Positions 40,586 to 49,776 are shown, counted from the first letter of the stretch. The stretch is DNA of 59,537 nt from Cognatilysobacter terrigena (GCF_004361065.1 NZ_SELT01000020.1:1-59537), one strand, 5' to 3'. Notes: generated from the sequence alone by a model not told the origin. Made by a program: numbers and translations.

Positions 40586-41535
40586 GCGACCTCCTTCAAT
40601 TTTTCGGCGACACGCAACACCGCGCTGCGCGCGCGCGGATTCACCGCGAGTTCCGCGTCGTCCGCCTTGATCGCGCCGCTGACGTCGCGCAGTACCGGCG
40701 TGAATGCGACTTCGACCGGCATGCGGCGATTGCCGGCCGGCGCCTTCGCGTGCTTCGCGATGAACTGCTTGACGATGCGGTCTTCCAGCGAATGGAAGCT
40801 GATCACCGCGAGGCGACCACCGGGCTTCAGGCGCGCCATCGCGGCGTCGAGGCCATCTTCGAGATCGCCGAGCTCGCGGTTGATGAAAATGCGGATCGCC
40901 TGGAACGAACGCGTTGCCGGGTGAATCTTCTGATCGCCGCGCGGAATCACCGATGCGATGAGCTCCGCGAGTTCGGCAGTACGCGCGAACGGTGCCTGCG
41001 CACGGCGCGCGACGATCGCGCGAGCGATGCGTCGGCTCTGGCGCTCTTCGCCGAACGTGTAGAGCACGTCGGCGATCTCTTTTTCCGACGCGGTGTTGAC
41101 CCACTCCGCCGCGCTGATGCCGGACTCGGGGTCCATGCGCATGTCGAGCGGGCCGTCCTTGCCGAACGAGAAGCCGCGCTCGGCGACGTCGAGCTGGGGC
41201 GACGAGACGCCGAGGTCGAACAGCACGCCGTCGAGGCCGGCGGCCGTGGCCTCCCACTGCGCGAGCTGCGCGAAGCTGCCGCGGAAGATGGACACGCGCG
41301 GATCGCCACCGAACTCGCGTTCGGCGACGGCAATCGCGTCGGGATCCTTGTCCATCACGAGCAGGCGACCTTCCGGGCCCAGTTGTTCCAGTACGCCGCG
41401 GGCATGCCCGCCGCGACCGAACGTGCCGTCCAGATACGTTCCATCCCCAACGACACGCAGACCGTCCAGGACCTGCGCGTACATCACCGGGAGGTGGCCT
41501 GCGAGCGCCCCGCGCTCCATGCCACCCGCCGTCAC
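40582..41535 (-). CDS. rsmH: 16S rRNA (cytosine1402-N4)-methyltransferase RsmH
   Basis: The 317-residue SAM enzyme methylates N4 of C1402 in 16S rRNA; rsmI at 42742 modifies the ribose of the same base. Motifs include [20 protein letters not shown] (SAM site), [36 protein letters not shown] and [18 protein letters not shown] 41535 overlaps mraZ by 4 bases; an ATG five codons later (MERGALAGH) is an alternative. Confidence 0.97.
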   Translation of the reverse strand: MTAGGMERGALAGHLPVMYAQVLDGLRVVGDGTYLDGTFGRGGHARGVLEQLGPEGRLLVMDKDPDAIAVAEREFGGDPRVSIFRGSFAQLAQWEATAAGLDGVLFDLGVSSPQLDVAERGFSFGKDGPLDMRMDPESGISAAEWVNTASEKEIADVLYTFGEERQSRRIARAIVARRAQAPFARTAELAELIASVIPRGDQKIHPATRSFQAIRIFINRELGDLEDGLDAAMARLKPGGRLAVISFHSLEDRIVKQFIAKHAKAPAGNRRMPVEVAFTPVLRDVSGAIKADDAELAVNPRARSAVLRVAEKLKEVA

Positions 41536-41978
41536 AGCGCCAGATCGAGCAGCCCGTCGCTCAGATCGTCGTCAGAGATCGTCTGGCGGATCTGCGCGTG
41601 GTGGGCCTGCTCGCTCCACAGCTCGAACTTGTCGCCCATGCCCAGCAGCACGGCGCGCTTCTCGATGCCGACCGCGGCGCGGTGGCTCGCCGGCACGCTG
41701 ATGCGGCCGTTGGCGTCGGGCTCGACGAAGGTCGCGGCACCGACCAGCTTCAGCTGGAAGATGCGGCTGGTCCGCTTGGTCTTCGGCAGCGCATTGACCT
41801 GGTCGCGCACGCGCTCCCAGACCGGCTGCGGATAGAGATAGAGCGAGCCGGACTCGAACGGGTTGTACGTGATCACCAGGCGGCCGCCGCACTCACGCGC
41901 GATGACGTCCCGGTACGCGGTGGGAACCGCCATCCGGCCTTTGTCATCGATGGTGATGGCGGATTCGCCCTGAAACAC
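41532..41978 (-). CDS. mraZ: MraZ transcriptional regulator of the dcw cluster
   Basis: This 148-residue protein has two AbrB-like SpoVT domains, each with a conserved Dxx[22 protein letters not shown] near the start and [16 protein letters not shown] in the middle. MraZ forms ring oligomers that bind repeated TGGG-type sites and repress its own operon. Candidate sites are at 42056-42082 in front of the gene. It is the first gene of the dcw operon, and rsmH starts inside its stop. Confidence 0.97.
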   Translation of the reverse strand: MFQGESAITIDDKGRMAVPTAYRDVIARECGGRLVITYNPFESGSLYLYPQPVWERVRDQVNALPKTKRTSRIFQLKLVGAATFVEPDANGRISVPASHRAAVGIEKRAVLLGMGDKFELWSEQAHHAQIRQTISDDDLSDGLLDLAL

Positions 41979-42055
41979 GGACCTGTCCCCTTCCGGTCTT
42001 GCCCGTCTTCACGCGGGCTTGATGGCTACGGGAAAACCACGGAATACCCGGTTTT

Positions 42056-42082
42056 CCCACGGGGACCCACCTTATGCCCCAC
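42056..42082 (-). promoter_or_regulatory. Candidate MraZ operator: three GTGGG repeats
   Basis: On the minus strand three copies of GTGGG occur at 42082-42078, 42070-42066 and 42060-42056, with start-to-start spacing of 12 and 10 bases. The last two fit the TGGGN-N5-TGGGN arrangement known for E. coli MraZ. They overlap the proposed -10 region of the mraZ promoter, as expected for autorepression. Confidence 0.6.
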
Positions 42083-42097
42083 TTTGGGGGTTGTCAA
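42069..42097 (-). promoter_or_regulatory. Candidate sigma-70 promoter of the dcw operon
   Basis: On the minus strand TTGACA (42097-42092) is an exact -35. A 17-base spacer is followed by TAAGGT (42074-42069) as a weak -10 (3 of 6 matches). It lies about 90 bases upstream of the mraZ ATG and overlaps the GTGGG repeats. Confidence 0.5.
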
Positions 42098-42167
42098 CAA
42101 TCCGGCGCAGTCATTTTTGTAAGTGAAGTCAACGACTTGCGGCGAACTTGAGAGACTTGTTCAAGCT

Positions 42168-42176
42168 TTATCCACA
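42168..42176 (+). promoter_or_regulatory. Exact DnaA box upstream of mraZ
   Basis: TTATCCACA is identical to the strongest DnaA box of E. coli oriC. It lies in an AT-richer stretch between rnpB and mraZ, about 190 bases upstream of the mraZ ATG. A single box is not an origin; it may be a regulatory DnaA site or a chance match. Confidence 0.5.
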
Positions 42177-42186
42177 AGCTGCTGTT

Positions 42187-42207
42187 TTGTCTCAAATGTT
42201 GAGACAA
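42187..42207. repeat. Perfect 9-bp inverted repeat between rnpB and mraZ
   Basis: TTGTCTCAA (42187-42195) and its exact complement TTGAGACAA (42199-42207) flank ATG. No T-run follows on either strand, so it looks like an operator for a dimeric regulator rather than a terminator. It lies 11 bases from the DnaA box. Confidence 0.6.
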
Positions 42208-42331
42208 CAGGCACTTGGACGCGAATCGTCACCGAATGTCCACAGGCCCTACAGCCGGCTTCACGCGGGCCACCACTCGTCGGCACGCGGGGCTACGGCT
42301 GCTTGCCGCAAGTGGTTGACGGGAAAGGAAA

Positions 42332-42690
<359 letters not shown>

Positions 42691-42695
42691 GGCGC

Positions 42696-42701
42696 AGTGT
42701 A
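42696..42701 (-). promoter_or_regulatory. Candidate -10 element for rnpB
   Basis: TACACT on the minus strand (4 of 6 matches to TATAAT) lies 5 bases before the predicted 5' end of RNase P RNA at 42690, the right distance for a start site. No good -35 was found at 16-18 bases upstream, which would fall in the end of rsmI. Confidence 0.4.
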
Positions 42702-42741
42702 GCGGTGCGCCACCCGTTCGGCCTGAACCCGCGAGCGGCCT

Positions 42742-43569
42742 TCAGGCGATTTCGCCGCCGTAGAGCGCTTTCCGGGGCGCGCCGGTGAGTTCGGCGGCGA
42801 TCTTGGCGGCCTGCGACGGCTTCAGGTGCTCGCAGAGCTTGGCGTAGACGCGACGGCCTTCCGCCAACGTCGCGTCCGTATCCTCCGGGGCACCTTCGAC
42901 GACCAGCACGAACTCGCCCTTGCGCTGGTTCGGATCGGTGGCGACGGCCGCGTGCAGCGAGGCGAGATCCCCGTCCAGAACCGTCTCGAACAGCTTGGTG
43001 AGTTCGCGGGCGAGCACGGCACGGCGACCGCCGAACACGGCCGCGAAGTCGGCCAAGGTTTCCTCGATGCGATGCGAGGCCTCGTAGAAGATCAGCGTGC
43101 GCGGTTCGCCGAGGAGCGCCGTCAGCCGCTCGCGCCGCGCCCCCCCCTTCGCCGGCAGGAAGCCTTCGAACGCGAAGCGATCCGACGCGATCCCGGCCAC
43201 GCTCAGTGCCGCGATGGCCGCGCAGGCACCCGGAACCGGCGACACGCGGATGCCGGCCTCGCGCGCGCCGCGAACCAGCCGGAAGCCGGGATCGCTCACC
43301 AGCGGCGTACCCGCATCGCTGACCAGCGCCAGCGACTGCCCCTCGCGCAGCCGTCCGACGAGCTGCGCGACCTGCGCGTCCTCGTTGTGCTGGTGCAGCG
43401 CGACGAGCGCCTTCTCGATGCCGAAATGCGCCAGCAACTGGCGCGTATGGCGCGTGTCCTCGGCGCAGATGGCGTCGACCGAACGGAGCACCTCCTGCGC
43501 GCGGGCACCGAAGTCGCCGAGGTTGCCGATCGGGGTGGCGACGACGTGGAGCGTGCCGGGGGTCTGCAT
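42742..43569 (-). CDS. rsmI: 16S rRNA (cytidine1402-2'-O)-methyltransferase RsmI
   Basis: The 275-residue TP-methylase methylates the ribose of C1402 in 16S rRNA. The start MQTPGTLHVVATPIGNLGD and the motifs CAEDTRHTRQLLAHFG, LVSDAGTPLVSDPGFRLV, VPGACAAIAALSVAG and FYEASHRIEETL are diagnostic. ATG 43569 directly precedes the conserved N-terminus; longer in-frame starts cross into the divergent lipoprotein gene. It is divergent from the LpoA-like gene (50 bases between starts) and is followed by rnpB. Confidence 0.97.
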   Translation of the reverse strand: MQTPGTLHVVATPIGNLGDFGARAQEVLRSVDAICAEDTRHTRQLLAHFGIEKALVALHQHNEDAQVAQLVGRLREGQSLALVSDAGTPLVSDPGFRLVRGAREAGIRVSPVPGACAAIAALSVAGIASDRFAFEGFLPAKGGARRERLTALLGEPRTLIFYEASHRIEETLADFAAVFGGRRAVLARELTKLFETVLDGDLASLHAAVATDPNQRKGEFVLVVEGAPEDTDATLAEGRRVYAKLCEHLKPSQAAKIAAELTGAPRKALYGGEIA

Positions 43570-43593
43570 CGTGGTCCTGCACAGGGGCGCGGG

Positions 43594-43599
43594 TAGAAT
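43594..43599 (+). promoter_or_regulatory. Candidate -10 element for the LpoA-like operon
   Basis: TAGAAT (5 of 6 matches to TATAAT) lies 20 bases before the first possible ATG (43619) in the short divergent gap. No strong -35 is visible. It would give a leader of roughly 13-25 bases for the plus-strand operon. Confidence 0.45.
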
Positions 43600-43618
43600 C
43601 GTACCCCGGTCCACGTCG

Positions 43619-45022
43619 ATGCCCGCGCGCATGCCCACCGCCGTCCCCCGCGTCACGTTCCGTTCGATCACCCGCATCGCTGTCCTGATGCTCGCGACCG
43701 CGCTCGTCTTCGGTTGCGCGCAGACGCCGACCCGCAGCACCGGCCCGACGGAAGCGTCGAGCTCGGCGTCGCGCGAAGCGATCCGTGAAGCCGCGCGGCT
43801 CGCCGCTGCCGCCGCGACGCAGACCGGCGCGCAGCGTCACGACACCGAGGCGCAGATCGATCGCCTGCTCATCCAGCTCGACGATGCCGCGCTTCAGCAG
43901 GAAGCCGGCCGCCTCGCCGCGGACGATCCGCTCTACAGCTACGTCGGTCGCGCACTGTTGCGTCGCGGCCTGCCGCTGCCGCATGCGTTCGCGCGCGGCT
44001 GGAATTTCGACAACCGCCCGCCCGCCGAGCGCGACGGCTATCGCCCGCCGGTGAAGCTCGCGGTGCTGTTGCCGCTGTCGGGTTCGCTGTCGGTCGCCGC
44101 GCGTCCCGTGCGCGACGGCTTCCTAGCCGGCTACTACGGCGAAACGCGTCGTCGCCCCGACGTGCGCTTCTACGACACCGCCGGCACGCCGGCCGGCGCG
44201 ATGTCCGCGTACGACCGCGCGACCGCCGACGGCAACGACTTCGTGGTCGGTCCGCTGGGCCGCGACGAAGTGAGCGCGCTGTTCGGTCGCGCCGAACTCG
44301 GCGTGCCGATGCTCGCGCTCAACCGCGGCACGCAGTCGACGCCGAAGGGCCAGTCGAGCTTCTCCCTGTCGCCGGAGGACGAAGGCCTCGCCGCGGCGGA
44401 TTACCTGACGCGTCGCAATGCGCGCAACGTGCTGGTCGTCGCCGCGGGTGACGACACGCAGCGCCGTGCAGTGGCCAGCTTCCGCGAACGCCTCACCGCG
44501 CGTGGCGGCACCGTCGTGGCCGTGGCCGATGACGACGCGACGGACTTCGCGCCCGTCGTCGCCGGCAAGCAGGTGGATGCGGTGTTCATCGCGACGAAGG
44601 GCAATACCGCGCGCCTGGTCGTGCCGCGTCTGTCGACCGCCGGCCTCGGCGGCAAGCCGCGCGTAGCGACGTCGCAGATCGTCACGGGCACCGGCAAGGC
44701 GGACGACGATCGCGTGCTCGACGGTATCGCGTTCCCGAGCGAATCGTGGCTGACGCGCAGCGTGCATGGCCTCTCGACCGCCGAAGCCACCGGCGCGCGC
44801 CTCCCGAGTGCGAAGGGTCCGGCCGGCCGACTGTTCGCGTTCGGTTTCGACGCCTGGCTGCTCACCGCGTATCTCGACTCGCTCGGTCATCAGGCGGATG
44901 CCTCGGTCGACGGCGCGACCGGCGTGCTCCGTCTCGACGGTTTCGGCAACGTGCAGCGCACGCCCGCGTGGTCGACGTTCGCGACCGGCGACCCGGCACC
45001 GCTGGCGGACGCCGCGCGCTGA
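43619..45022 (+). CDS. lpoA: LpoA-like outer-membrane lipoprotein, activator of penicillin-binding protein
   Basis: The protein has 467 residues. A signal peptide ends in the lipobox LVFG-C (Cys33 from ATG 43619, Cys29 from the alternative ATG 43631). A short helical N-terminal domain (about 45-125) is followed by a periplasmic-binding-protein-like domain with [38 protein letters not shown] and [14 protein letters not shown], as in LpoA, which activates PBP1A from the outer membrane. E. coli LpoA is much longer (~680 residues) because of a larger TPR domain. Divergence from rsmI and adjacency to yraN match the conserved gammaproteobacterial order. Confidence 0.88.
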   Translation: MPARMPTAVPRVTFRSITRIAVLMLATALVFGCAQTPTRSTGPTEASSSASREAIREAARLAAAAATQTGAQRHDTEAQIDRLLIQLDDAALQQEAGRLAADDPLYSYVGRALLRRGLPLPHAFARGWNFDNRPPAERDGYRPPVKLAVLLPLSGSLSVAARPVRDGFLAGYYGETRRRPDVRFYDTAGTPAGAMSAYDRATADGNDFVVGPLGRDEVSALFGRAELGVPMLALNRGTQSTPKGQSSFSLSPEDEGLAAADYLTRRNARNVLVVAAGDDTQRRAVASFRERLTARGGTVVAVADDDATDFAPVVAGKQVDAVFIATKGNTARLVVPRLSTAGLGGKPRVATSQIVTGTGKADDDRVLDGIAFPSESWLTRSVHGLSTAEATGARLPSAKGPAGRLFAFGFDAWLLTAYLDSLGHQADASVDGATGVLRLDGFGNVQRTPAWSTFATGDPAPLADAAR

Positions 45023-45023
45023 C

Positions 45024-45404
45024 GTGACGCCCGCCGCCTCCACGCGCTCGCGCGGCGCGCGCGTGGAAGCCGCGGCTCGCGAGCATCTTGTTCGCGCCGG
45101 GTTGTCGCCCGTCGCCGCGAATGCGAACTACCGCTTCGGCGAACTCGACCTCGTGATGTGCGACGGGGCGATGCTGGTGTTCGTCGAAGTCCGCTATCGC
45201 GCCGACGACCGCTTCGGCGGCGGCGCGCAGTCGATCACCCACGCCAAGCGCCGCAAGCTCGTGCAGGCGGCGAGCGCGTTCCTCGCCGCGCATTCGCGCT
45301 GGGCCGATGCGTCGTGCCGTTTCGACGTCGTCGATGCGAGCGGGGATCTCGAGCGACCGACGCTTGCGTGGATCCGCGACGCCTTCCGCGCGGACGACGC
45401 CTGA
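45024..45404 (+). CDS. YraN family (UPF0102) putative endonuclease
   Basis: This 126-residue protein has a restriction-endonuclease-like fold: [42 protein letters not shown] (the E-x-D and E-V-K/R active-site strand) and [17 protein letters not shown]. The start is taken as GTG 45024, one base after the LpoA stop, because no ATG gives the conserved N-terminus. The precise role is unknown in the family. The stop overlaps the next ATG by one base. Confidence 0.87.
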   Translation: MTPAASTRSRGARVEAAAREHLVRAGLSPVAANANYRFGELDLVMCDGAMLVFVEVRYRADDRFGGGAQSITHAKRRKLVQAASAFLAAHSRWADASCRFDVVDASGDLERPTLAWIRDAFRADDA

Positions 45405-45913
45405 TGCCGAGCTTCGTCGGCCATTTCACGAGTCCGCTCGCCACGCGCATCGCGCGCGTGCTGCCGCCGCGACTGCTCGTCGCCGGCCTCGTTGCGTCGA
45501 TGCTGCCGGATCTCGACACGATCGGCGCGTTGTTCGGTGTCGAGCGCGACACGCTGTTCGCGCATCGCGGCATCACGCATTCGTTCGCGTTCGCGCTCGT
45601 CGTCGCGGGCATCGCGATGCTCGGCTCGAATTGGCTTCAGGTAAGCAGGCCCCGCGCCGGTTTGTTCGTTCTCGCCTGCGCGCTGTCGCATCCGCTGCTC
45701 GACCTGCTCACCAATGGCGGCCCCGGAGTGATGATCGGCTGGCCACTGTCGGATGCGCGCGTTTTCGCGCCGTGGCGACCGATCGAGGTGTCGCCGCTCG
45801 GCGTCGGCTTCTTCAGCGCGCGCGGGCTGACGGTGGTCGCGTCGGAACTCGTGTGGATAGTTACTCCTTCGCTTCTCATCGCGTTCGCGGCGCGCAGGCG
45901 GGCGACGCAATGA
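45404..45913 (+). CDS. YdjM/DUF457-type inner-membrane metal-dependent hydrolase
   Basis: The 169-residue membrane protein has about four hydrophobic segments. Family motifs are VASMLPDLDTIG (acidic), LFAHRGITHSFAFAL (His pair) and CALSHPLLDLLTNGG (SHxLLD), which probably bind a metal. The substrate is unknown for the family. ATG 45404 overlaps the yraN stop (TGATG) and its own stop overlaps the next gene by 4 bases, so it is the middle gene of a coupled set. Confidence 0.86.
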   Translation: MPSFVGHFTSPLATRIARVLPPRLLVAGLVASMLPDLDTIGALFGVERDTLFAHRGITHSFAFALVVAGIAMLGSNWLQVSRPRAGLFVLACALSHPLLDLLTNGGPGVMIGWPLSDARVFAPWRPIEVSPLGVGFFSARGLTVVASELVWIVTPSLLIAFAARRRATQ

Positions 45914-47298
45914 GCCGCTTGCCGCACGCGTTGCAGGCGCGACTGGCGACATTGCTCGGCGACGGCTGGCGCACCGATCCCTCCGAACGCCTCACCTACG
46001 GTTACGACAACTCGCGACGCGAGGCGATGCCTGATGCCGTCGCACTGCCGCGCGACCGCAATGACGTCGTCGAACTCGTCCGCGCCTGTCGCGAGCATCG
46101 CGTGCCGATCGTTGGGCGCGGTCGCGGCACCAACACGACGGGCGCCGCAGTGCCGGTGGCCGGCGGTGTCGTCGTCTCGTTCGAGCGAATGGATCGCATC
46201 CTCGACGTCCGCCCGGGCGATCGCTGCGCGATCGTCGAACCCGGAGTACTCAACGGCGACCTGCAGGCCACGCTCGCCCCGCACGGCCTGTTCTGGCCGC
46301 CGGACCCGACCAGCGCCGCATTCAGCACGGTCGGCGGCAACCTTGCCTGCAACGCGGGCGGCCCGCGCGCAGTGAAGTACGGTGCGAGTCGCGACAACGT
46401 GCTCGCGCTCACCGCCGTTACCGGCGCGGGCGAACTCGTGACGTGCGGCAGCGCGACCACGAAGGGCGCAACCGGCTACGACCTGCAGCGCCTGCTCGTC
46501 GGCAGCGAAGGCACGCTCGCGCTCATCGTCGAAGCGACGTTGCGCCTCGTGCCGAAGCCGTCCGCGCGTCGCGCGTTGCGCGCGATCTATCGCGACGTGG
46601 CGAGCGCGGCGGCGGCCGTGGCGCGGCTCATGGCGCAACCGGTCACGCCGTCGATGCTCGAGTTCATGGACGCCCACGCGGTGCGGCTTGCGCGCGACGT
46701 CGGCGGTGCGGATCTGCCGATGCAGGCCGGCGCGCTGCTGATGATCGAAGCGGATGGCGATGCGTCTGAACTCGACGCGGCGGTCGTCGCGCTTTCGAAT
46801 GCCGCCGCAGGCGATGGACTGATGTCGCTCGATGCAGCGCCTGACGAGGCCGCGCGCGAAAGACTCTGGGCGGCGCGCAAGGCGCTGTCGCCGTCGTTGC
46901 GCACGCTCGCGGCCGGCAAGATCAACGAGGACGTCGTCGTCCCGGTATCGCGCATTCCCGCGTTCGTCGATGGCGTGCAGGCGATCGCACGCGAGGCCGA
47001 TCTTCCGATCGTCTGCTTCGGCCACGCCGGCAACGGCAACCTGCACGTCAACATCCTCTATGCGCCGGAGGATGCTTCGCAATGCGCGCGCGCGGATGCC
47101 GCGCTCTCGAAGGTGTTTGCAGTGACCGTTTCGCTCGGCGGCACGCTCTCGGGCGAGCACGGCATTGGCCTCGCCAAGCGCGACTTCATGCCGCAGGCGA
47201 TCACTCCGGCGACGCTCGCTCTCATGCATGCCGTCAAGGCGACATTCGATCCCGATGGCATCCTCAACCCCGGCAAGCTGCTGCCCGACCGCACGTAA
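45910..47298 (+). CDS. FAD-linked D-2-hydroxyacid oxidase/dehydrogenase (GlcD/D-lactate dehydrogenase-like)
   Basis: The 462-residue flavoprotein has an N-terminal PCMH-type FAD domain: VPIVGRGRGTNTTGAAVPVA, GGNLACNAGGPRAVKYG and GATGYDLQRLLVGSEGTLAL. A C-terminal FAD-oxidase domain has CFGHAGNGNLHVNI and SGEHGIGLAKRDFM, whose histidines bind the catalytic metal. It probably oxidises D-lactate, glycolate or D-2-hydroxyglutarate; the sequence does not decide which. No glcE/glcF subunits are adjacent, so it may act as a single polypeptide. It overlaps the upstream gene by 4 bases. Confidence 0.9.
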   Translation: MSRLPHALQARLATLLGDGWRTDPSERLTYGYDNSRREAMPDAVALPRDRNDVVELVRACREHRVPIVGRGRGTNTTGAAVPVAGGVVVSFERMDRILDVRPGDRCAIVEPGVLNGDLQATLAPHGLFWPPDPTSAAFSTVGGNLACNAGGPRAVKYGASRDNVLALTAVTGAGELVTCGSATTKGATGYDLQRLLVGSEGTLALIVEATLRLVPKPSARRALRAIYRDVASAAAAVARLMAQPVTPSMLEFMDAHAVRLARDVGGADLPMQAGALLMIEADGDASELDAAVVALSNAAAGDGLMSLDAAPDEAARERLWAARKALSPSLRTLAAGKINEDVVVPVSRIPAFVDGVQAIAREADLPIVCFGHAGNGNLHVNILYAPEDASQCARADAALSKVFAVTVSLGGTLSGEHGIGLAKRDFMPQAITPATLALMHAVKATFDPDGILNPGKLLPDRT

Positions 47299-47334
47299 AG
47301 CGCGAGTTCCGCCGTCGTCGTGCATCGTGCCGAC

Positions 47335-47940
47335 ATGGCCCTCCACGCCCTCCTCGATTCCATCCGCGCCTGCCGCCTGTGCGAAGCGCATCTGCCGCTC
47401 GGGCCGCGCCCGGTCGTGCGTGCGTCCACCACGGCGCGACTGCTGATCGTCGGCCAGGCGCCGGGCACGCGTGTGCATGCGAGCGGCATCCCGTGGGACG
47501 ACGCGAGTGGCCGCCGCCTGCGCGACTGGCTGCAGCTGGCACCCGACACGTTCTACGACGAAAGCCGCGTCGCGATCGTGCCGATGGGCTTCTGCTATCC
47601 GGGCAAGGCGGGAAGCGGCGATGCACCTCCGCGCACGGAATGCCGCGCCACGTGGCACCCGCAACTGCTGCCGCTGCTGCCCGGTGTCGGCCTGACGTTG
47701 CTCATCGGCCAGTACGCGCAGGCGTATTTCCTCGGCGAGCGCCGCAAGGCCACGCTGACCGACACCGTGCGCGCCTGGCGCGACTACGCGCCGACCCTCG
47801 TTCCGCTGCCTCATCCGAGCCCGCGCAACGTCGGCTGGTTCAAGGCGAATCCGTGGTTCGACGCCGACGTGCTGCCGTTCGTGCGGGAATGCGTCGCCGC
47901 GCTGCTGGACGGTCGACCGTCGGCGTCGCCGCTGCGCTAG
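47335..47940 (+). CDS. Uracil-DNA glycosylase superfamily protein
   Basis: The predicted protein has 201 residues. It has ALLDSIRACRLCEAHLPLG (CxxC), LLIVGQAPGTRVHASGIPWD (the GQAPG active-site loop of the UDG superfamily), GFCYPGKAGSGDAPPR and LVPLPHPSPRNVGW (the HPSP motif). Groups with this layout are often annotated as uracil-DNA glycosylase family proteins, but only two cysteines are evident near the start, so a full Fe-S cluster as in family 4 is not assured. ATG 47335 is chosen over GTG 47320. It follows the oxidase gene by 36 bases. Confidence 0.83.
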   Translation: MALHALLDSIRACRLCEAHLPLGPRPVVRASTTARLLIVGQAPGTRVHASGIPWDDASGRRLRDWLQLAPDTFYDESRVAIVPMGFCYPGKAGSGDAPPRTECRATWHPQLLPLLPGVGLTLLIGQYAQAYFLGERRKATLTDTVRAWRDYAPTLVPLPHPSPRNVGWFKANPWFDADVLPFVRECVAALLDGRPSASPLR

Positions 47941-47949
47941 CGTCGGCGC

Positions 47950-48768
47950 ATGGGCATCGCGATCCGCATCCGCCGCATCGCTGCCGCCGTCGTGCTGTGC
48001 GCGACGGCGATGACATTGCATGCCGCGGAGCCCACGCCGCTGCGCGTGATGTTCGTCGGCAACAGCATCACTTACGTCAACAACCTGCCCGCGGTCGTGT
48101 CGGCCTACGCACGCGCGCAACCGGACGGCCCGCCCATCGAGACCATCACCTACGTCGCGCCCGGCGGCACGCTGCACGAACGCTGGGACGACGGTGCCGC
48201 AACCGCCGCGCTGCGCGATCGGCATGTGGATGTGCTCGTGCTTCAGGAGCGCGGTGCGGTGCTCGGCTGCGTGCAGTCCGAAGTCGATCGCGCGTCCGCG
48301 GACTGCCGCGATGCACTGGCGGCGCACCGCGCGTTCGCCGAGCTCGCCAGGACGCTCGGCACACGCGTGCTCGTGCTCGAAACCTGGTCAACCGACGCCC
48401 AAGGCCAGTCGACGCAGCACGACGGCGCGACGCGCGTCGCGGGCCGAATCGGCGCGACGGTCGTGCATGCCGGCGACGCCCTGCAGGCGCAGGCGCATGC
48501 CACCTCGCGCGCGGCGACGTTCCCGGACGGCGTGCATCCGTCGTTGGGTGGAACGCTGGTGATGGGCGCACAGCTCTATCGCGCGATCACGGGTGTCGCG
48601 CCTACCCCGACCTCCCTGCGCATCGACTTTCCGCTGCTACCCGCGCGCCCGGCGGTCGATCCGCATGTGCCACTCGAAACGCAGCTGGTCGGCTTGCCGG
48701 TGCAGGTCTACCTGCTCGAACACGACGCGCTCGCGCCGGTGCTCGACCGGGCGTCTCGCTACCACTAG
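47950..48768 (+). CDS. Secreted SGNH/GDSL-like hydrolase
   Basis: The predicted protein has 272 residues with a cleavable signal peptide (about 1-26, ending LHAAEP). An SGNH fold is suggested by VMFVGNSITYVNNLP (GNS in place of GDS, catalytic serine), APGGTLHERWDDG, DVLVLQERGAV and FPDGVHPSLGGTLVMGAQLY (the DxxH pair). It probably acts as a periplasmic esterase or carbohydrate deacetylase; the substrate is unknown. It starts 9 bases after the UDG-family gene. Its TAG stop shares CTAG with the stop of thiL on the other strand. Confidence 0.82.
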   Translation: MGIAIRIRRIAAAVVLCATAMTLHAAEPTPLRVMFVGNSITYVNNLPAVVSAYARAQPDGPPIETITYVAPGGTLHERWDDGAATAALRDRHVDVLVLQERGAVLGCVQSEVDRASADCRDALAAHRAFAELARTLGTRVLVLETWSTDAQGQSTQHDGATRVAGRIGATVVHAGDALQAQAHATSRAATFPDGVHPSLGGTLVMGAQLYRAITGVAPTPTSLRIDFPLLPARPAVDPHVPLETQLVGLPVQVYLLEHDALAPVLDRASRYH

Positions 48769-49757
48769 CGCGCGGCGAAGTGGTCGAAGCCGGATCGTGC
48801 GGGCGTCCATGGGCGACCGTCGGCGTCGAATGCCGTAACACCTGCGCCGGCGTCCACGGTGCCGATGCGTGACAGCGCGATCCTCGCGTCGCGCGCCATC
48901 GCCTCGATGCGCGCCGCAGCAGCCGCAGGCGCGGTGAAACAGAGTTCGTAGTCGTCGCCGCCACTGGCCTGCAGGCTGCGGCGAGCGTCATCCTCGAATG
49001 CCGAATGCAAGGCATCGGAAGCGGGCAACGCGTCGACGTCGATATGCACCGCGACCTCGCTGGCGCGCGCGATATGCGCGATGTCGGCGAGCAGGCCATC
49101 GGACACGTCGATGCATGAGGTGGCGACGTCGACCAGCGCGCGACCAAGCTGGACACGCGGGACCGGGCGGTCGAGCCGTGCCGCCAACGCGTCCGCGACG
49201 CGGTCGTCGACAGTGGGCGGCGCAGCGACGGAGCCGATTCCACGAAGCGCGAGCGACGCCGCCGCATCGCCCAGCGTCCCGCTCACCCAAACGTCGTCAC
49301 CGACGTGAGCACCTTCGCGACGCAGCGCACGCCCGGGCTCGACCACGCCGTGCACGGTCACGCACACCGACAACGGACCGCGCGTCGTATCCCCACCGAC
49401 CAGCGCAATGCGATGCATCGCTGCGAGCTCCGAGAAGCCGTCGACGAATGCATCGAGCCAATCGCTGTTCGACTCGGGCATCGACAGCGACAACGTGCAC
49501 CATGCGGGTTCGGCGCCCATCGCGGCGAGATCGGAAAGATTGACGGCCAGCGCCTTCCAGCCGATGTCGGCGGGACGCGTGTCGAGCGGGAAATGCACGC
49601 CCGCGTTGAGCGTGTCCATCGCGACGACGAGCTGCCGACCGGCGGGCACGTCGAGAATCGCCGCGTCATCGCCGATGCCCAATACGACGTCGCCGCGTGC
49701 GACGACGCGGCGACGGATGCGCTCGATGAGGTCGAATTCGCCCGGACGCGACGTCAT
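48765..49757 (-). CDS. thiL: Thiamine-monophosphate kinase
   Basis: The 330-residue enzyme phosphorylates thiamine phosphate to thiamine diphosphate. Visible motifs are FDLIERIRRRV, LGIGDDAAILDVPAG (Mg-ATP site), VAMDTLNAGVHFPLDTRP, KALAVNLSDLAAMGAEP, ALVGGDTTRGPLSV and CIDVSDGLLADIAHIA. It is the last gene of the riboflavin/nusB group, 19 bases after nusB. It converges with the SGNH gene, the stops sharing four bases. Confidence 0.96.
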   Translation of the reverse strand: MTSRPGEFDLIERIRRRVVARGDVVLGIGDDAAILDVPAGRQLVVAMDTLNAGVHFPLDTRPADIGWKALAVNLSDLAAMGAEPAWCTLSLSMPESNSDWLDAFVDGFSELAAMHRIALVGGDTTRGPLSVCVTVHGVVEPGRALRREGAHVGDDVWVSGTLGDAAASLALRGIGSVAAPPTVDDRVADALAARLDRPVPRVQLGRALVDVATSCIDVSDGLLADIAHIARASEVAVHIDVDALPASDALHSAFEDDARRSLQASGGDDYELCFTAPAAAAARIEAMARDARIALSRIGTVDAGAGVTAFDADGRPWTPARSGFDHFAAR

Positions 49758-49776
49758 GGCGATGCCGCGCTGTTGA

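Noticed and set aside
42187-42207. The inverted repeat downstream of rnpB considered as the rnpB terminator.
   Set aside because: It lies about 125 bases beyond the RNA 3' end and lacks a T-run on the minus strand, so it was kept as an operator-like repeat.
42120-42240. The DnaA box region considered as a replication origin.
   Set aside because: Only one exact box is present, with no box cluster, no clear unwinding element, and no dnaA, dnaN or gidA gene nearby.
45637-48327. An 896-codon open frame on the minus strand across four plus-strand genes.
   Set aside because: It is antisense to four well-supported genes, has low-complexity composition rich in Arg, Ala and His, and shows no motif.
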